From contig QPMI01000239.1 of the NCBI GenBank assembly GCA_004431415.1, forward strand, positions 1 to 64,000: a DNA stretch of 64,000 nt, written 5' to 3'. The notes under the pieces were generated by a model, which searched no databases, was not told where the DNA came from, and saw only the letters and a program-made list of their open reading frames with translations. Of the stretch, positions 45,801 to 56,069 are shown one piece after another. The DNA is from Cyanophora paradoxa (lineage: Eukaryota; Glaucocystophyceae; Cyanophorales; Cyanophoraceae). Position 1 is the stretch's first letter. Each line of letters starts with the position of its first letter. Position numbers and translations under genes: made by a program.

Positions 45801-46809
45801 TGTGGAAGGCCTGCACGACGTCGGGGAAGTCTGCGCGCGGGGCCGCCGCCCTCTGGCCCGCCCCGGGCTCCCTCTCGGGCTCCCGGAGGGTCCCCGTGGG
45901 GGAGACGCTCGGGCTGCTGCCCGCCCCCGGCGACGCGCCCTCCGCGCTCTCCGCCCCCGCCCTCGGCCTGCGGGCCTTGAGCGTGCCGCCGCCCCCGCTG
46001 CGTGCCGGCGCCGCCCCGCCCTCCCCCGCCGGCTCCGTCTTGATCTTGGCGGCGGCCGCCTCCAGCGAGCGCCGCCGCTTGAAGAGCGAGGCGCGGGACG
46101 AGGCCGGGCGCTTGGGGGGCGGGCCGAGCCCCGTCCGGCAGTGGATGCGCCACACGACCTGCTCCCCGCTGGCGACCGCGTGGGCGGAGCCGGGCTCCTG
46201 CGGCGGCGGGGGCGGCGGGGCGCCCTCGACGAGGAGAAGGAAGGGGCGGCCCTGGTGCCGTGCGGTGTCGGCGAAGATGCCGAAGGCGGGGGCGGTGAGG
46301 CCGCGGGGGTCGACCTCGAGCAGAGCCTGCTCGGCCGGCTCGCCCGGGCGGTCCTCGCCGGTGGCGAAGAGCAGCAGGGGCGCCGGCTCCTGCTTGCCCA
46401 CCGTGCACACCGCCGAGAGGTCGTCCCCGTAGAGCAGGCGCACCCCGAGCGCCGCGCCGGCCCACGCCGCCCGCTGCGCCCCGTCCCTCGTCCGCAGCGC
46501 CAGCCGATACGGCCGCATCAGCTCTGCGCCGCAGCCGGACCGGCGTGCGTGCGCGTTAGACCGCGGTTGCGGATCCTAAGAGCATGCAGCTGCAAAATAG
46601 ATCAAGGTCTGCGCACCGAGGCGGTAGACGACGGGGCCGCCCTCGTCGTCGCTTCCGTCCGCGACGGCCGCCGCGGTGTTGTAGCTGTACTGTGCGTCCC
46701 CCTTGCGAGGGAGCCCTGCCGCCGCCCGGTCCGAGAAGACGATCTCCAGCTCGGGCGCAGGCCGCCGCGGGGCCGCCGCCGCCGCCGGCTTTGGGCCTCC
46801 CTTGCCCAT
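42821..46809 (-). CDS. Large unrecognised protein, possible regulator
   Basis: Family not recognised. The ATG at 46809 begins MGKGGPKPAAAAAPRRPAPE. The next exon (about 46520-46080) has a plausible globular domain (RPYRLALRTRDGAQ, ALGVRLLYGDDLSAVCTVG, TARHQGRPFLLLVEG). Its strand-rich pattern with HQGRPF recalls beta-sandwich domains of some transcriptional regulators, which is a weak inference. A basic, Ala/Lys-rich patch follows (ASLFKRRRSLEAAAAKIKTE) that could act as a nuclear signal. Then come low-complexity Ala/Gly/Pro segments with an Ala run near 45560-45600. The C-terminal half (43800-42900) is helical and repeat-like (GAGQTRRAKELLEASLAGLA, LCLAGDVFALCGHPARALAA), reminiscent of TPR pairs. 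The end is GLDLENPL. Two adjacent genes rather than one cannot be excluded, because the middle is low-complexity. Confidence 0.5.
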
Positions 46810-47869
46810 CCCCGCACCGGTATATACGTACCGGTACCGGCTGCAGTTGAAAGCTCAAGCGGCTAGCAGGTCACCGGGCCGGCCGCATATATATATAACT
46901 GCTCGAGGCTGCGCGGAGGCGCGCGCTGCAGTGCGACAGGTGCAGGGGTTCGAATATTAATTCGCCTGCAATTGCAGCCGCTTCCGGCGGGCATACCACT
47001 TCCGCCTGGATGACAGACTGGCTTTTGAACGCTGCTGTGCGCTGGCGACCGCAATTGCAAGGAAACGCCGGTCTAGAAAACGTCTGCTGCTGGCTGCTGG
47101 CGTCAAGATCGTGCTGGATAAGGCCGGCCCGGCCGGCAGCTTTTCAGCAAGCAGTACGTGTACGAGATGCAGAAGAGATGCGACACGCTGCAGCCTGCAC
47201 TGGCCCTGCAGGCCTAAGGCCTTGTCGCCGAGTCGGTTGCCGAGCCTTCCGGAGTCCGAGAGCGTCGAAGAGGTTTAGCGCTAGCGCTAGCTTTCGAGAC
47301 CGAGTCGGCTTTCCGAACAAACTGGCGGGCCGCTCTACTAGAGTCTAGATCTACCGCGGCGGTGGACGCGTCTCACGCGCGCGCGCGCCTTGCCAGATCT
47401 AGATCTAGAGCGAAGATTGCGGCGAGCTGGATGCATGCGATGCTTTCGTTCCGTACCCCCTTCGTGCTCCCCCGAACGAAATGATGTCTACCCCTGCCAA
47501 CCGCACTGAACGTGGCGTCACAGAGGTGCAGGCGCTGCCCAATCGGAAGGGGGCGGGGGGGGGGGCGGGCCAGGAGGGGCGGGACGGAAGGGGGGGGGGA
47601 AGGGCGGGGGGGTGGGGGTGTGAGCGCTATCCATACCATGCCTATGCATTTTTCAAGAGGCAGCGACCTTAGCCAAGACACGGCCAAGAAGGGCGCCCTG
47701 CCGCATGCGTAGTGCAGCATGCGGGAGCTGATCATGAGCAGCGCGCGCTGAGGGAGCTGACCTGAGTAAGCCGAGGGCGCGTGCGGGCGACCGCCGCAGC
47801 GCGCGTGAACCAGGCGCGCGATCCGAGCGTGGACCCAAAGTTGAACAGCTTGTCATACCAGACCCCAAG
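46810..47869. other. 1.06-kb divergent spacer, no supported gene
   Basis: It separates the unknown minus-strand gene from the CCT gene on plus, so two promoters lie here. It has (TA)n words at 46889-46898, stacked palindromes (GCGCTAGCGCTAGC near 47278; AGATCTAGATCTAGA near 47396) and a G-rich low-complexity block at 47545-47620. The 112-residue open frame at 47010-47348 has no recognised domain. Confidence 0.55.
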
Positions 47870-48765
47870 ATGTTCTTAGATCAGCATCTGGGCTTTGACG
47901 GCGCCGGGCCCGGGCGTGGAAGGCCTACGTTTCTCGACGGCGGGGCTGCAGCGCGGTTTTTACCCTTCACCGCCCGCGATGCGGTTCGTTCGCGTTTGAC
48001 AATCCGGAGCGGGCACTGTTAAGCGTGCACTCAGGACTTGGCGGCCTGCCTACGCGCGCCTGGGCTCGGCGCCCCCGTCGCGCACGCCCCCGCGGTGTTC
48101 TCCGAGGACGACATGCTGCAGAACTGGCTCGTGTTCTCCGCGCTGCAGTACGGTGGCCTCGGGGCGCAGTTCGAGGCTTCGGACTCGAAGGCGGAGCTCG
48201 AGGCCGCGGGGCCGGGGAGCCGGGCGGCGACGCCGGCGCAGTGGCGCAGCAGCGTGGCGCGCTCGCAGTCGAGCCCGGAGCTGCTGGACCTCGCCGTGCT
48301 GCCGCCGGCCTCGCGCCTCGGGGAGCGGCGAGCCCTCTCCTCCCAATCCCTCTCCTCCCTCGCCTCCGCCTCCAGCGCGGGGCGCCCGGCCCCGCTTCAG
48401 GGCCCCGACGCCCCGCAGCCCGAGGGCCGCACCCGCGAGGAGGGTACGCCCCCTGTCCCCCGCGCCCCTTCGACGCCCCGCCCCTCTTTTCCGAAGCTGA
48501 CCGGCGCGCAGCGCTGCAGCGGTACCGCCTAAAGAGGCTGCGCCGCCTCGCGGGGCTGGCGCAGCCGGCGCGGTACGCGGTGCGCAAGCGGCACGCCGAC
48601 TCGGCGCCGCGCATCAAGGGCCGCTTCTGCTCCAAGGCCGAGCTCGCGGGGGCCGGCGCCGCCGCCGGCGCCGCCTCGCGCTCCGCCACGCCGGAGCTGC
48701 GGGGGGTGCCGCCGCCCCCGCCCCCCGTCGAGTTCGACGCCTCGCTCCTGCCCCCGGTCGACTAG
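47870..48765 (+). CDS. CCT-motif protein (CONSTANS/TOC1-type C-terminal motif)
   Basis: Three exons: 47870-47983, 48035-48443, 48512-48765. They total 777 nt, exact, giving 258 residues. ATG at 47870 codes MFLDQHLGFDGAGPG. Exon 2 carries SEDDMLQNWLVFSALQYGGL and a Ser/Ala-rich linker. Exon 3 gives the CCT motif: ALQRYRLKRLRRLAGLAQPA, then RYAVRKRHADSAPRIKGRF. The spacing of the R/K residues and the final KGRF match plant and algal CCT domains. CCT motifs act in nuclear transcription regulation, often in light or clock responses, by binding NF-Y-like complexes or DNA. No B-box, GATA or response-regulator domain is present, so it is a CCT-only protein. The start exon depends on a 51-nt intron, supported by phase and by a TTTGAC branch motif. 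Confidence 0.82.
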
Positions 48766-51151
48766 GCCCGGCTCCGGCCCCGCCCCTGTACTACCACCCA
48801 CACGAATTCACACCGGCCCCTCCGGCCCTCCAGCTTCGAACTCTTCTAAAGTTCTGGGCTGCGTTTATCGGTAGATTCGATAGATGGTCACTCTGTTTAC
48901 GTAGCGTGTTCGTTTCGTTTGTAATACGTTGTACAACCAGCTAGATTTGTCTTTCCAGTTTGTATAGGTATGCTAGCGCTGGCTTTCATGTCCGTTTGAA
49001 ATATGTCAGCTTTAAAGAGCTGGTTCGGATACTCCGGAGGCTCGGTCGCCTGGAGTGTCTAACTATCAGGCGTTGCTGATCATGAAGATCTAGAGCGGCT
49101 AGCGCTGCTGCAAGTAGCCGGGGGCATTTGCCATATGCATGCCCGCCCGGGCCCGCAGCTGCCCCTGAGACTGAACTTTAATTTGTGTTCGTAGATTCGG
49201 TGATTCCTGATTCCTGATTGTGGTGTCATGATCAGTGTCGGACCATGAGGCGTCAGTTTCTTGATTCATTAAAATTACAAGCCGTTGGTCGAGTCCGATG
49301 TCGTCCTAACTAGTACTTGATAAAGGGCCACTGACTTGCTGCGCGCGTCAGTTGGGTCCGGGGAAGGGCATTTAACCTTGGCGAATCCGAAGCTTAAGAT
49401 CTAGATGCAGAGAGCAGGGACTTAAGCTTAAGCTTAAGAAGGCGCCGCGGCGCGCGGTGGCCGGCCCGGCGGGCGAGCTGCCGGGCCGGCTCCGAGGCTG
49501 GCCGGCGCCATGCCAGGCGAGCTGTCCTCGCGATCGAGGCGAGCTGTCCTCTAGATCTATAGAGGCCTAGGTAGGCCTCAGGGCCTAGCTATATAGGGCG
49601 CGGGCCCCGGGGGCGGGGGATGGCTCGCAAATTGAACCTTGTGTACATGTGGACGTGCTCGAGCTCCTGCGCATGCGCATCCCCCACGACCTGCACGAGT
49701 GCACATGTGCTGCGGGTGCGTCACGGCGTGGCGCGGAGGCGCGCGGCGCCGGCTGGCCTAGGCCTAGGGCCGGGGCTGGCCTAGGCCTGGCCTGGGCCTC
49801 CGCGCGATCTGGGCGCGCGCGGGCGCGGGGACGCTGCTCAAGCTCACGCTCCGCTCAGAAAGCGGCCGCGGCCGGAGGGTCCGTAAGGGCGCTTGCGCAG
49901 CGGGCCGCGGGCCAGCTCATGATCAGCGGCTGCAGCGCTAGCATGCATATGCGCAGGCATGCGCATCTCGCGCGCGCGGGGGCTCCGCGTCGCGCGGCGC
50001 GCGCGCCGCGCGGGCGTCGGCTTGTTGCAACCCAGCCAACCCAGCCGGCGGCCGGCTTGCGGCCGGGCGCAACCCAGCCGCTGAGCCACAGCAAACTGCC
50101 GCGCGCGCGAGAGGCGTAGCCATTGTTGAGCCGAGCCGAGCTGCGGCGCCCGGGGAGAAAGCGGCTGGGGGGGACCGTAAAAAGATTTTTGCAGGGTAAG
50201 TTAACGGACTCTCCAATGTGATTGGCTAGCGCGCGCGACGTCCTCCTACGCGACCGCGCTCGCGCCCGGCCTCGCTCTCGCAGTACGGAATGTCGGGCGT
50301 AATGCGCGCAACGACCTCGAATTGGTCTGGCCCGTATATCTGCTCCCTGTGCGTCGCTGGACCCATTCTTGTTCCGGGTGTTGGTGCCCGTTCCTGGATC
50401 ACCATTTGGTCGGACGGGACCGGGAGACACGGTTTCGGGGTCCCCTGGGGATGGGCTTTCAGGGTATACCGCGCGGCCCGGGTTTTGAGGAGGTCGGGGA
50501 ATTGGGATTCGGGGTGGGGTTGGGCCCGAGGGACAGGGACAGGGGAAGTGTTTTACCCTTCCCCAATAATTTAAGCTAGAGTTATATCATACATAGTATG
50601 TCACTCGCAGCCGCTGAGCCTTTTAAGTTCTCTCCCTCCTGGTAATTTAAGCTATAGCTATAGCTAGAGTTTTACGTCACTCCCAGTCGCTGAAACGTCA
50701 GGCTTCAAGGCTTTTGCAACTCCCTGTTTCAAGTTTTACGTAGCCATTTTGTCCATTCAGGCCCGGCGGCCCGGCCCTTAGGGCCTAGCCTGATCATGAG
50801 CCTCGATCGACTCCGAGGCTCCCAGGGCCCACAGGATGCCTCGGACGGTAGACGGTAGCCTGGTAGCCTGGGAGCTGCACGTCCGTGATCCATTAACCGC
50901 ATATAGCTACTCATTGTCGGCCGGCGTACGCGTAGACCACAGATGTGCTGCTACTTAACAGCTAGCGAACGTCGCGTGCAATGCAACAGATATAGAGAAA
51001 ACATACGCAAATAAAAAAGAAAGCATGTAGATTTAAAAGTATGCCTTGGGCCCCGAGGGAGAAGGGGCGCATCATTGCCAAGTTGCCGAAGAATGCTGGG
51101 CGCGCCCCCCGCGAGAGGGTGGGTGCCAGACGAGGGCTAGCCGCCGGCTGC
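48766..51151. other. 2.4-kb intergenic stretch, convergent 3' ends
   Basis: The CCT gene ends on the left and the SRA gene on the right, so this is not an obvious promoter region. The left 800 bp is relatively AT-rich. Around 49420-49600 and 49755-49795 short palindromes are stacked: CTTAAGCTTAAGCTTAAG, AGGCCTAGG repeats, TATAGAGGCC. At 50390-50560 the plus strand is dense in GGGG and GGG runs. Small open frames occur but show no family features. No tRNA or repeat-element ends could be recognised. Confidence 0.6.
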
Positions 51152-53401
51152 CTACTCCTTGCCGGCGCGCTTGCTGCCCTTGCCCTTGCCGTTGCCCTTG
51201 CCGGGCTTGCGGGCGGGGGCGGGGCTGGCGCTCGAGCTCGAGGCGCCCTCCTCCTCCGCCTCCTCCTCCTCGTCCTCGGGCCCGCGGCCGCAGATCCCGC
51301 AGCGCCCTGCCGGCCGCGCCTCCTCCGCCTTCTCCCAGGGCGCCGGACCCTGGTTCTTGCACCGCTCGAACTTGTAGTGGTACACCACGAACCCGCTCTT
51401 GCCCCGGTCCGCATTCACCTGCGCCCCGCGCTCAGCCACGCAGCTGGCGTGCCGGGAGAGGAGGGGGGAGGGGGTCGCGGGCGGGCGCGGGGGGGGGGGG
51501 GAGGGGGGGGAGGGGTGGGGAAAGGGGGTGGGGGGGTTGGGGGGGGGGGGGTTGGGAGGGGGGGGGGGCAGGTTCTTACGCGCCTCGACCACGTGGTAGA
51601 GGCCGTCGTAGCGGTACCCCTCCCTCGGGGCGTAGATGGAAGGCACCTTGAAGCCGCGGATGACGCTGCGGGGGTTACAGCTCAGGCCAGCGCGGCTCGG
51701 AGCGCGCGGACTCATTGAGGCTGGGCTCGGGCGGACCGAATGGGAATCTTTTTATGCATGGAGACAACCAACGCCATGTTCGTCCCCTCGAGCTTCTGGT
51801 CCTTCGACTGCTCCGCCGTTCGCTTGTTCCCGGAGAGATCGCGCCCTCCAGCGCCCGTGTACGTGAAGGTGTACCCCTCGTCCACGTCGTCCTCGTAGCC
51901 GCCGCTGAGCGCTATACTCTGGCAGCCGACCTTGGCCGTGCCGGCGATGCCCCCGACCGGCGGCTGCCGCGCGCCGCGCCAGTCGGGGGGCGGGGGAAGG
52001 AGCGGGGGGCGGGGGGAAGGGCGCGGACCCTGTGGACGCCGTCCTCGGAGGCGTGGATACGGTGCTTCCACCAGTGCCCGATGGGGATGCCCGGCACGTG
52101 CCCGATGTGCGTCGCCGGCACCTGCCCCACGCGTCGGGTGGCGGAGGAAGGACCCGCCGGCCGGGGCGCGCACGGGGGGCTCCTTGCGGCGCCCCGCGTT
52201 GGCCATCCCGGGCTTCTTCTCGCCCCGCGCCACCGGCGCCGCCTTCAGACGCTTGCCGCCCGCCTTCCGCGGCGGGCCCTTCCGCGGCCGCCGCTCCCCG
52301 TCCGCCTCCTCCTCCTCCTCCTCCTCCTCCTCCTCCTCCTCCTCCTCCTCCTCCTCCTCCTCGGGCTCGGAGACGACCGCCTCCTCCTCCTCCTCCTCTT
52401 CCTCGACGGCGTCCTCCGCGTCGCGCGAGGCGTCGTCGCCGTCGAGGGTGTGGCGGTAGAAGCCGTCCTCGCGCTGCCGCCCCGCGCTCGTCACTCGACG
52501 CGGCGCGGCGTCCGCGGCGGGGCGGCGCGCACCTGGGCCGAGGCGCGCGCCGAGCGCGCACGGGCTGCGCCGTCGCCGCCCCGCGACGCGCGCGCTGCGC
52601 CCGGCGTGAGGTCCCGGGAGCGGGGCGCCGGCAGCGGGCGGGGCGGGGGGCACCTTCTGCGGCTTGCGGGCCGGCGCGCGCCCGGCGACGGCGTCGACGG
52701 CGCGGGCGACGGCCTTGGAGCTCTGCGCGGCCCCGGCCCGAGCCGCCGAGTCGGGCGCGGTCGCCGACGAGCAGGGGCGGGCGGGGCGGGGCGCGCGGGG
52801 CGGGGCGGGGCGCACGCGGATGCTCTCGCGGATGTTGGCGGCGCGGATGTCGTCCAGGTCGAAGAGCTCCTCCTCCTCGCCCCCGCGCCCCGCCCTCTCC
52901 TCCCGCTCCTCCTCCTCCTCCTCCTCTTCCTCTTCCGCCACCAGGTCCTCCACCGCCTCATCCTCCTCCTCCTCCGCGCCCCCGGCCGCCGCCGCCCTGC
53001 CCCACGCCCGTGAGCCGCCCGGCAATGGAGGGTCAAGCTCCGGCCGCGAACCTGCGGCCGCGCTTGGCGCGGGTAGCAGGGGCGCGGCGGGTCGCGGTCT
53101 TGGCAGCCGCGCGCTTCGGCTGCGGGCGGCGGGAGCGTCACGGGGCGGCGGCGGGAGCGGGGGGCGGGAGGGCGCTCGCCCGCTCGGCCGGCATGGGCGA
53201 GGCCCCGCGGAGGAGAGCCGCCTGCTCGAGGAGCCTCCTCCTCGCCGTCTCGGGGTCCACGACGTCCTCGGCGCGGATGGGGACGGGCTTCGCCGGCTCC
53301 TCCTCCTCCGCCGCCAGCAGCGCCTGCTGCAGATCCTGGGCCGGCGCAATCCGTCGAGAGCGGGTCTTGTCATTCGCCGGAGTCGGAGCGCGATCGCTCA
53401 T
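51152..53401 (-). CDS. SRA/YDG-domain protein, UHRF-like methyl-CpG reader
   Basis: Probable nuclear protein that flips and binds 5-methylcytosine, as the UHRF1 SRA domain does at hemimethylated CpG. ATG at 53401 opens [17 protein letters not shown]. Acidic stretches follow, including 19 consecutive Glu (52305-52362). The SRA domain runs 52135-51380 across introns: [20 protein letters not shown] and [47 protein letters not shown] (which contains the NKR finger), and [14 protein letters not shown] joined to [20 protein letters not shown] with the YDG signature, then [15 protein letters not shown]. The tail is GRCGICGRG plus acidic and Lys/Gly-rich segments, ending [12 protein letters not shown] proteins usually add UBL, Tudor, PHD and RING domains; none is visible. 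A single CGIC near the end is too little for a RING. The intron at about 51418-51580 is almost pure C in the sense strand. Confidence 0.9.
52305..52362. repeat. Trinucleotide repeat (GAG/CTC)n coding poly-Glu
   Basis: About 19 tandem copies of TCC on the plus strand, read as GAG (Glu) codons by the minus-strand SRA gene. Similar shorter runs occur near 52381-52402 and 52905-52935 in the same gene. The frame stays open across all of them. Confidence 0.9.
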
Positions 53402-54197
53402 CGCCTGTCGTCGGCGCCTGCGTCAGCAGCCGCCTCCAAAAAACGGCGGGAAACTGGGGACCGGCGAGAATGGCCCCGAAGTCGTCGCAGGAGCCCCGGG
53501 CTCCGAATTCGCAGATCTACGTTTTCAGAGTGAGAAACGATCATGGGATTCGGATTTCGGCCCTCGAGCTAGTTCGGACTTCGGAGCGAGGACGGGCCCT
53601 TTCAATACGCCCGCAATCAATACAGATGAACAGGGAGAGAACGCACCGGCGCCCCAGCTTGGCGCCGACTAGCGAAGTCGCATCGCCGTCCAGGAGCTCG
53701 ACGGGCTGCTGGGCGGCGAATCAAATCACGATATATGCAAGCGACTGAACGGCCACGTACCGAGCCGCGTGCCATCGCAGACGAGCCGCGAGCGAGTTCG
53801 ACGGGTACGGTGGAGGGCGGGCAAAGTGGGTCTACCCCAAACTACGCACGGGCGACGTAATATACGTACAGCTCGTGCAGCTTAAGCTTGACCTCGACAG
53901 CTCGCGATCGTTGCTCGGCTCAGGCCCAGTTCTAATCTTATTTCTTCGATCCGACTCGGGGCCTTGCAGCTTCGAGAACGCGGTGCGCTCCGCGCGTGGC
54001 CGTAAAGCTACAGAGCGCAGTAAATAACCTCTAGCGTGGCGCCGTTGAGCACGCGCTCTCCCCAGCTTGCGCGGCCGTTCACGTGCTGAAAGCGAGCGCT
54101 CGTGCACAGGCCCGTGCCTGTCGAACTTTACGAGTCAACCGAGATTCAGACATACAAAGTGTCGTGTGCATCGACCCGCGAGGCTTGCGAGGCTGGG
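53402..54197. other. 796-bp divergent spacer
   Basis: Promoter region for the SRA gene (minus) and the 287-aa unknown gene (plus). It is AT-richer than the exons on each side. A 92-residue open frame from an ATG at 53470 lacks recognised domains and has atypical composition, so it is not called. No TATA element was assigned. Confidence 0.55.
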
Positions 54198-55207
54198 ATG
54201 TCGACGCGCTCGGAGGCGCCGGCCGCGGCTCCTAGCCTGGCCGGCGCCGGTTGCAGTGAAAAATGTGCCAGACTGTGCGAGGCGCTCCGGAACGTGTCGT
54301 CGGCCTCGAATAGCCCCGGAGAACGGTATTTCCCGTGGCCACGAGCCGCGCCCCCGCTCGTACTGACAGCTGGCACGCATCGCGCGCGTACGCGTACGCA
54401 GGCTCGGGCTCGGTGACGTCGGGGACGATGCGGCGTCGGATCGCCTGTCCTGCCGCTCGCATTCCTTCTGCTCGGCCGTCGGCGGCGACGTGCCCGTCAT
54501 CGACGTGGAGCAGCTCCCCTCGAACTCGCCCTCGCTCTGCTCGTCCCTTGGGGGGAGCCCGCGGAGCTGCGGCTCGGGCGCGCTCGACTCGCCCCCGCCG
54601 CTCGACGCGAGCACTTCGAGCCGCTTCGCTTCGCTGCGGCCGCCGGTGCGCCGGCGTCTCGGCGCGTGCCTGCGCCGCCGCCGCCGCCGACGACGACGAC
54701 GGCGCGCGCCCGCAGGCCCGGCGCCTCGACGCCGTCCAGGACGAGGAGGTCCCGGAGGACGAGTGGGCCGGCCTCGACGTCCGCCCCCCCGCCTTCCTCC
54801 CGTTTTCCGCGCCGGCGCCGGCGCCCTCACACTTCGGGTCGCGGCAGGGGGCGTGGAGCGTCAAGGCGAGCGTGGGGATGGACGTCGTGCGAGTCGAGCT
54901 GGAGGTCTCCGCGGGGCGCCGCCCGCGCCTGGCGGACGTGGAGGCGGCCGTGCGCGAGGCGGCCGCCTCCTCGCTGGAGGCCGTCGCCCCGCACGGCGCC
55001 TTCCTCCTCTCATTCCCCCTCCTCGGCCCCGGCGAGCGCCGCTTCGCGCGCCTCCAGCGCGACTCGGACGTGCCCCGCTGGCTCCGCTCCGCCCCCGCCG
55101 GCTCCCGCTCCGCGCCCCTCGTCGTCGCCGTCGGCTCCCTCCGGAGCGCCTTCCACTCCGCCCGCCCCGCCCCCGGCCCCCTCGCCCCTTCCCTCCTCGC
55201 CTCCTGA
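54198..55207 (+). CDS. Unknown 287-residue protein
   Basis: Three-exon model: 54198-54325, 54402-54645, 54716-55207. It totals 864 nt, exact. ATG at 54198 starts MSTRSEAPAAAPSLAGAGC. The donors are GTATTT and GTGCGC, and the acceptors follow CTGAC and a C-rich tract. The N-terminal half is Ser/Pro-rich (PVIDVEQLPSNSPSLCSSL) and probably disordered. The C-terminal half looks folded: [40 protein letters not shown] and RFARLQRDSDVPRWLRSA alternate strands and helices. A ubiquitin-like or PB1-like fold is possible from the K..VGMDVVRVEL start and the later RDSDVPRWLRS, but this is weak. No family was recognised. Confidence 0.6.
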
Positions 55208-56069
55208 ACTCAGCCTGGCGAGCCTGTTCGTTGGACCCTCGAGCTCCTCTTGCTTCGGGGCCGCCAGGGACGAACTATAGCTAGTTACTCGTTTCGTGTA
55301 GTTGCTACCTAATTTAATTTCGATCTCTCCTCCGCAGCCCTCTGTCGCTTAATGTCCAGTACTAGTCTCGACGTCTCTGCCTTCTTGGAACACCGATCAC
55401 GATGTCGTGATGTACATGTCGATCTCGCGATTCAATGATTCTCGAAGGTCGACGGGGTCGACGTCCGACCGTCGCGGGGGCAGCCACGATTCGATGCTCT
55501 TAGGGATCCGATGATCCCGGAGCGATAAGCAGCGGAGCTCGCTGAAAGGGGGCTGATCGAGGGGTCCCCGGCTAACGAAAGACGAAGGCGGCCGCGGCAG
55601 CAGCATCATGGCATCCGGCTCCGGATCCGTGGCGGCGGTCTCGGCCGGCCTCGGCGACGCCAGGCCCACTGGGGCCCAGGCGGAACAGCGGGGGAGGTTA
55701 TAGGCCCGCGAACGCGCCGGCCACGAGATCGAAAAGCGTCCCGGAATTCATCAAGAACCTGTGTCATTCTTGGAGGAACTCGCATAATCTCAATCAAGCG
55801 GGAACTAGAGCTACATACACGGGCTAATGACTCTGACACTGAAAGTGAATTGAAACGGAAAGGGCTCCTATAGGCTATAGCTGGTAGTACTGTCTGTGAC
55901 TGCAATTTCCCGAAACAGCCGTAATGAAAACAGGTGCGCATGCGCCGGCGCCCTCGGAAGCAGAGGGACCCGCCCACGTGGATATGTACAAGGCGGAGAT
56001 CCCGGCCGCTTCACCTCCTGGCTGCTGAAAGCTGTTCTGCTGAAAGAAAAGCGGGCCGGCTCGCCCCCT
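55208..56069. other. 862-bp convergent spacer, no supported gene
   Basis: 3' flanks of the 287-aa gene (plus) and the TauE-like gene (minus) meet here. The composition is mixed, with CTATAGCTAG words at 55275-55285 and 55872-55880. The 123-residue minus-strand open frame at 55606-55977 shows no recognisable domain. Confidence 0.55.

Noticed and set aside
47010-47348. 112-residue open frame in a spacer
   Set aside because: No domain, no splice context, and it contains palindromic low-complexity sequence typical of the spacers.
49620-50580. Possible transposable element in the 2.4-kb gene-free stretch
   Set aside because: No terminal inverted repeats, target-site duplications or transposase or reverse transcriptase motifs were found.
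53470-53748. Small ATG-initiated frame of 92 residues
   Set aside because: It lies in the divergent promoter spacer with no domain and unlike local coding composition. It could be chance.
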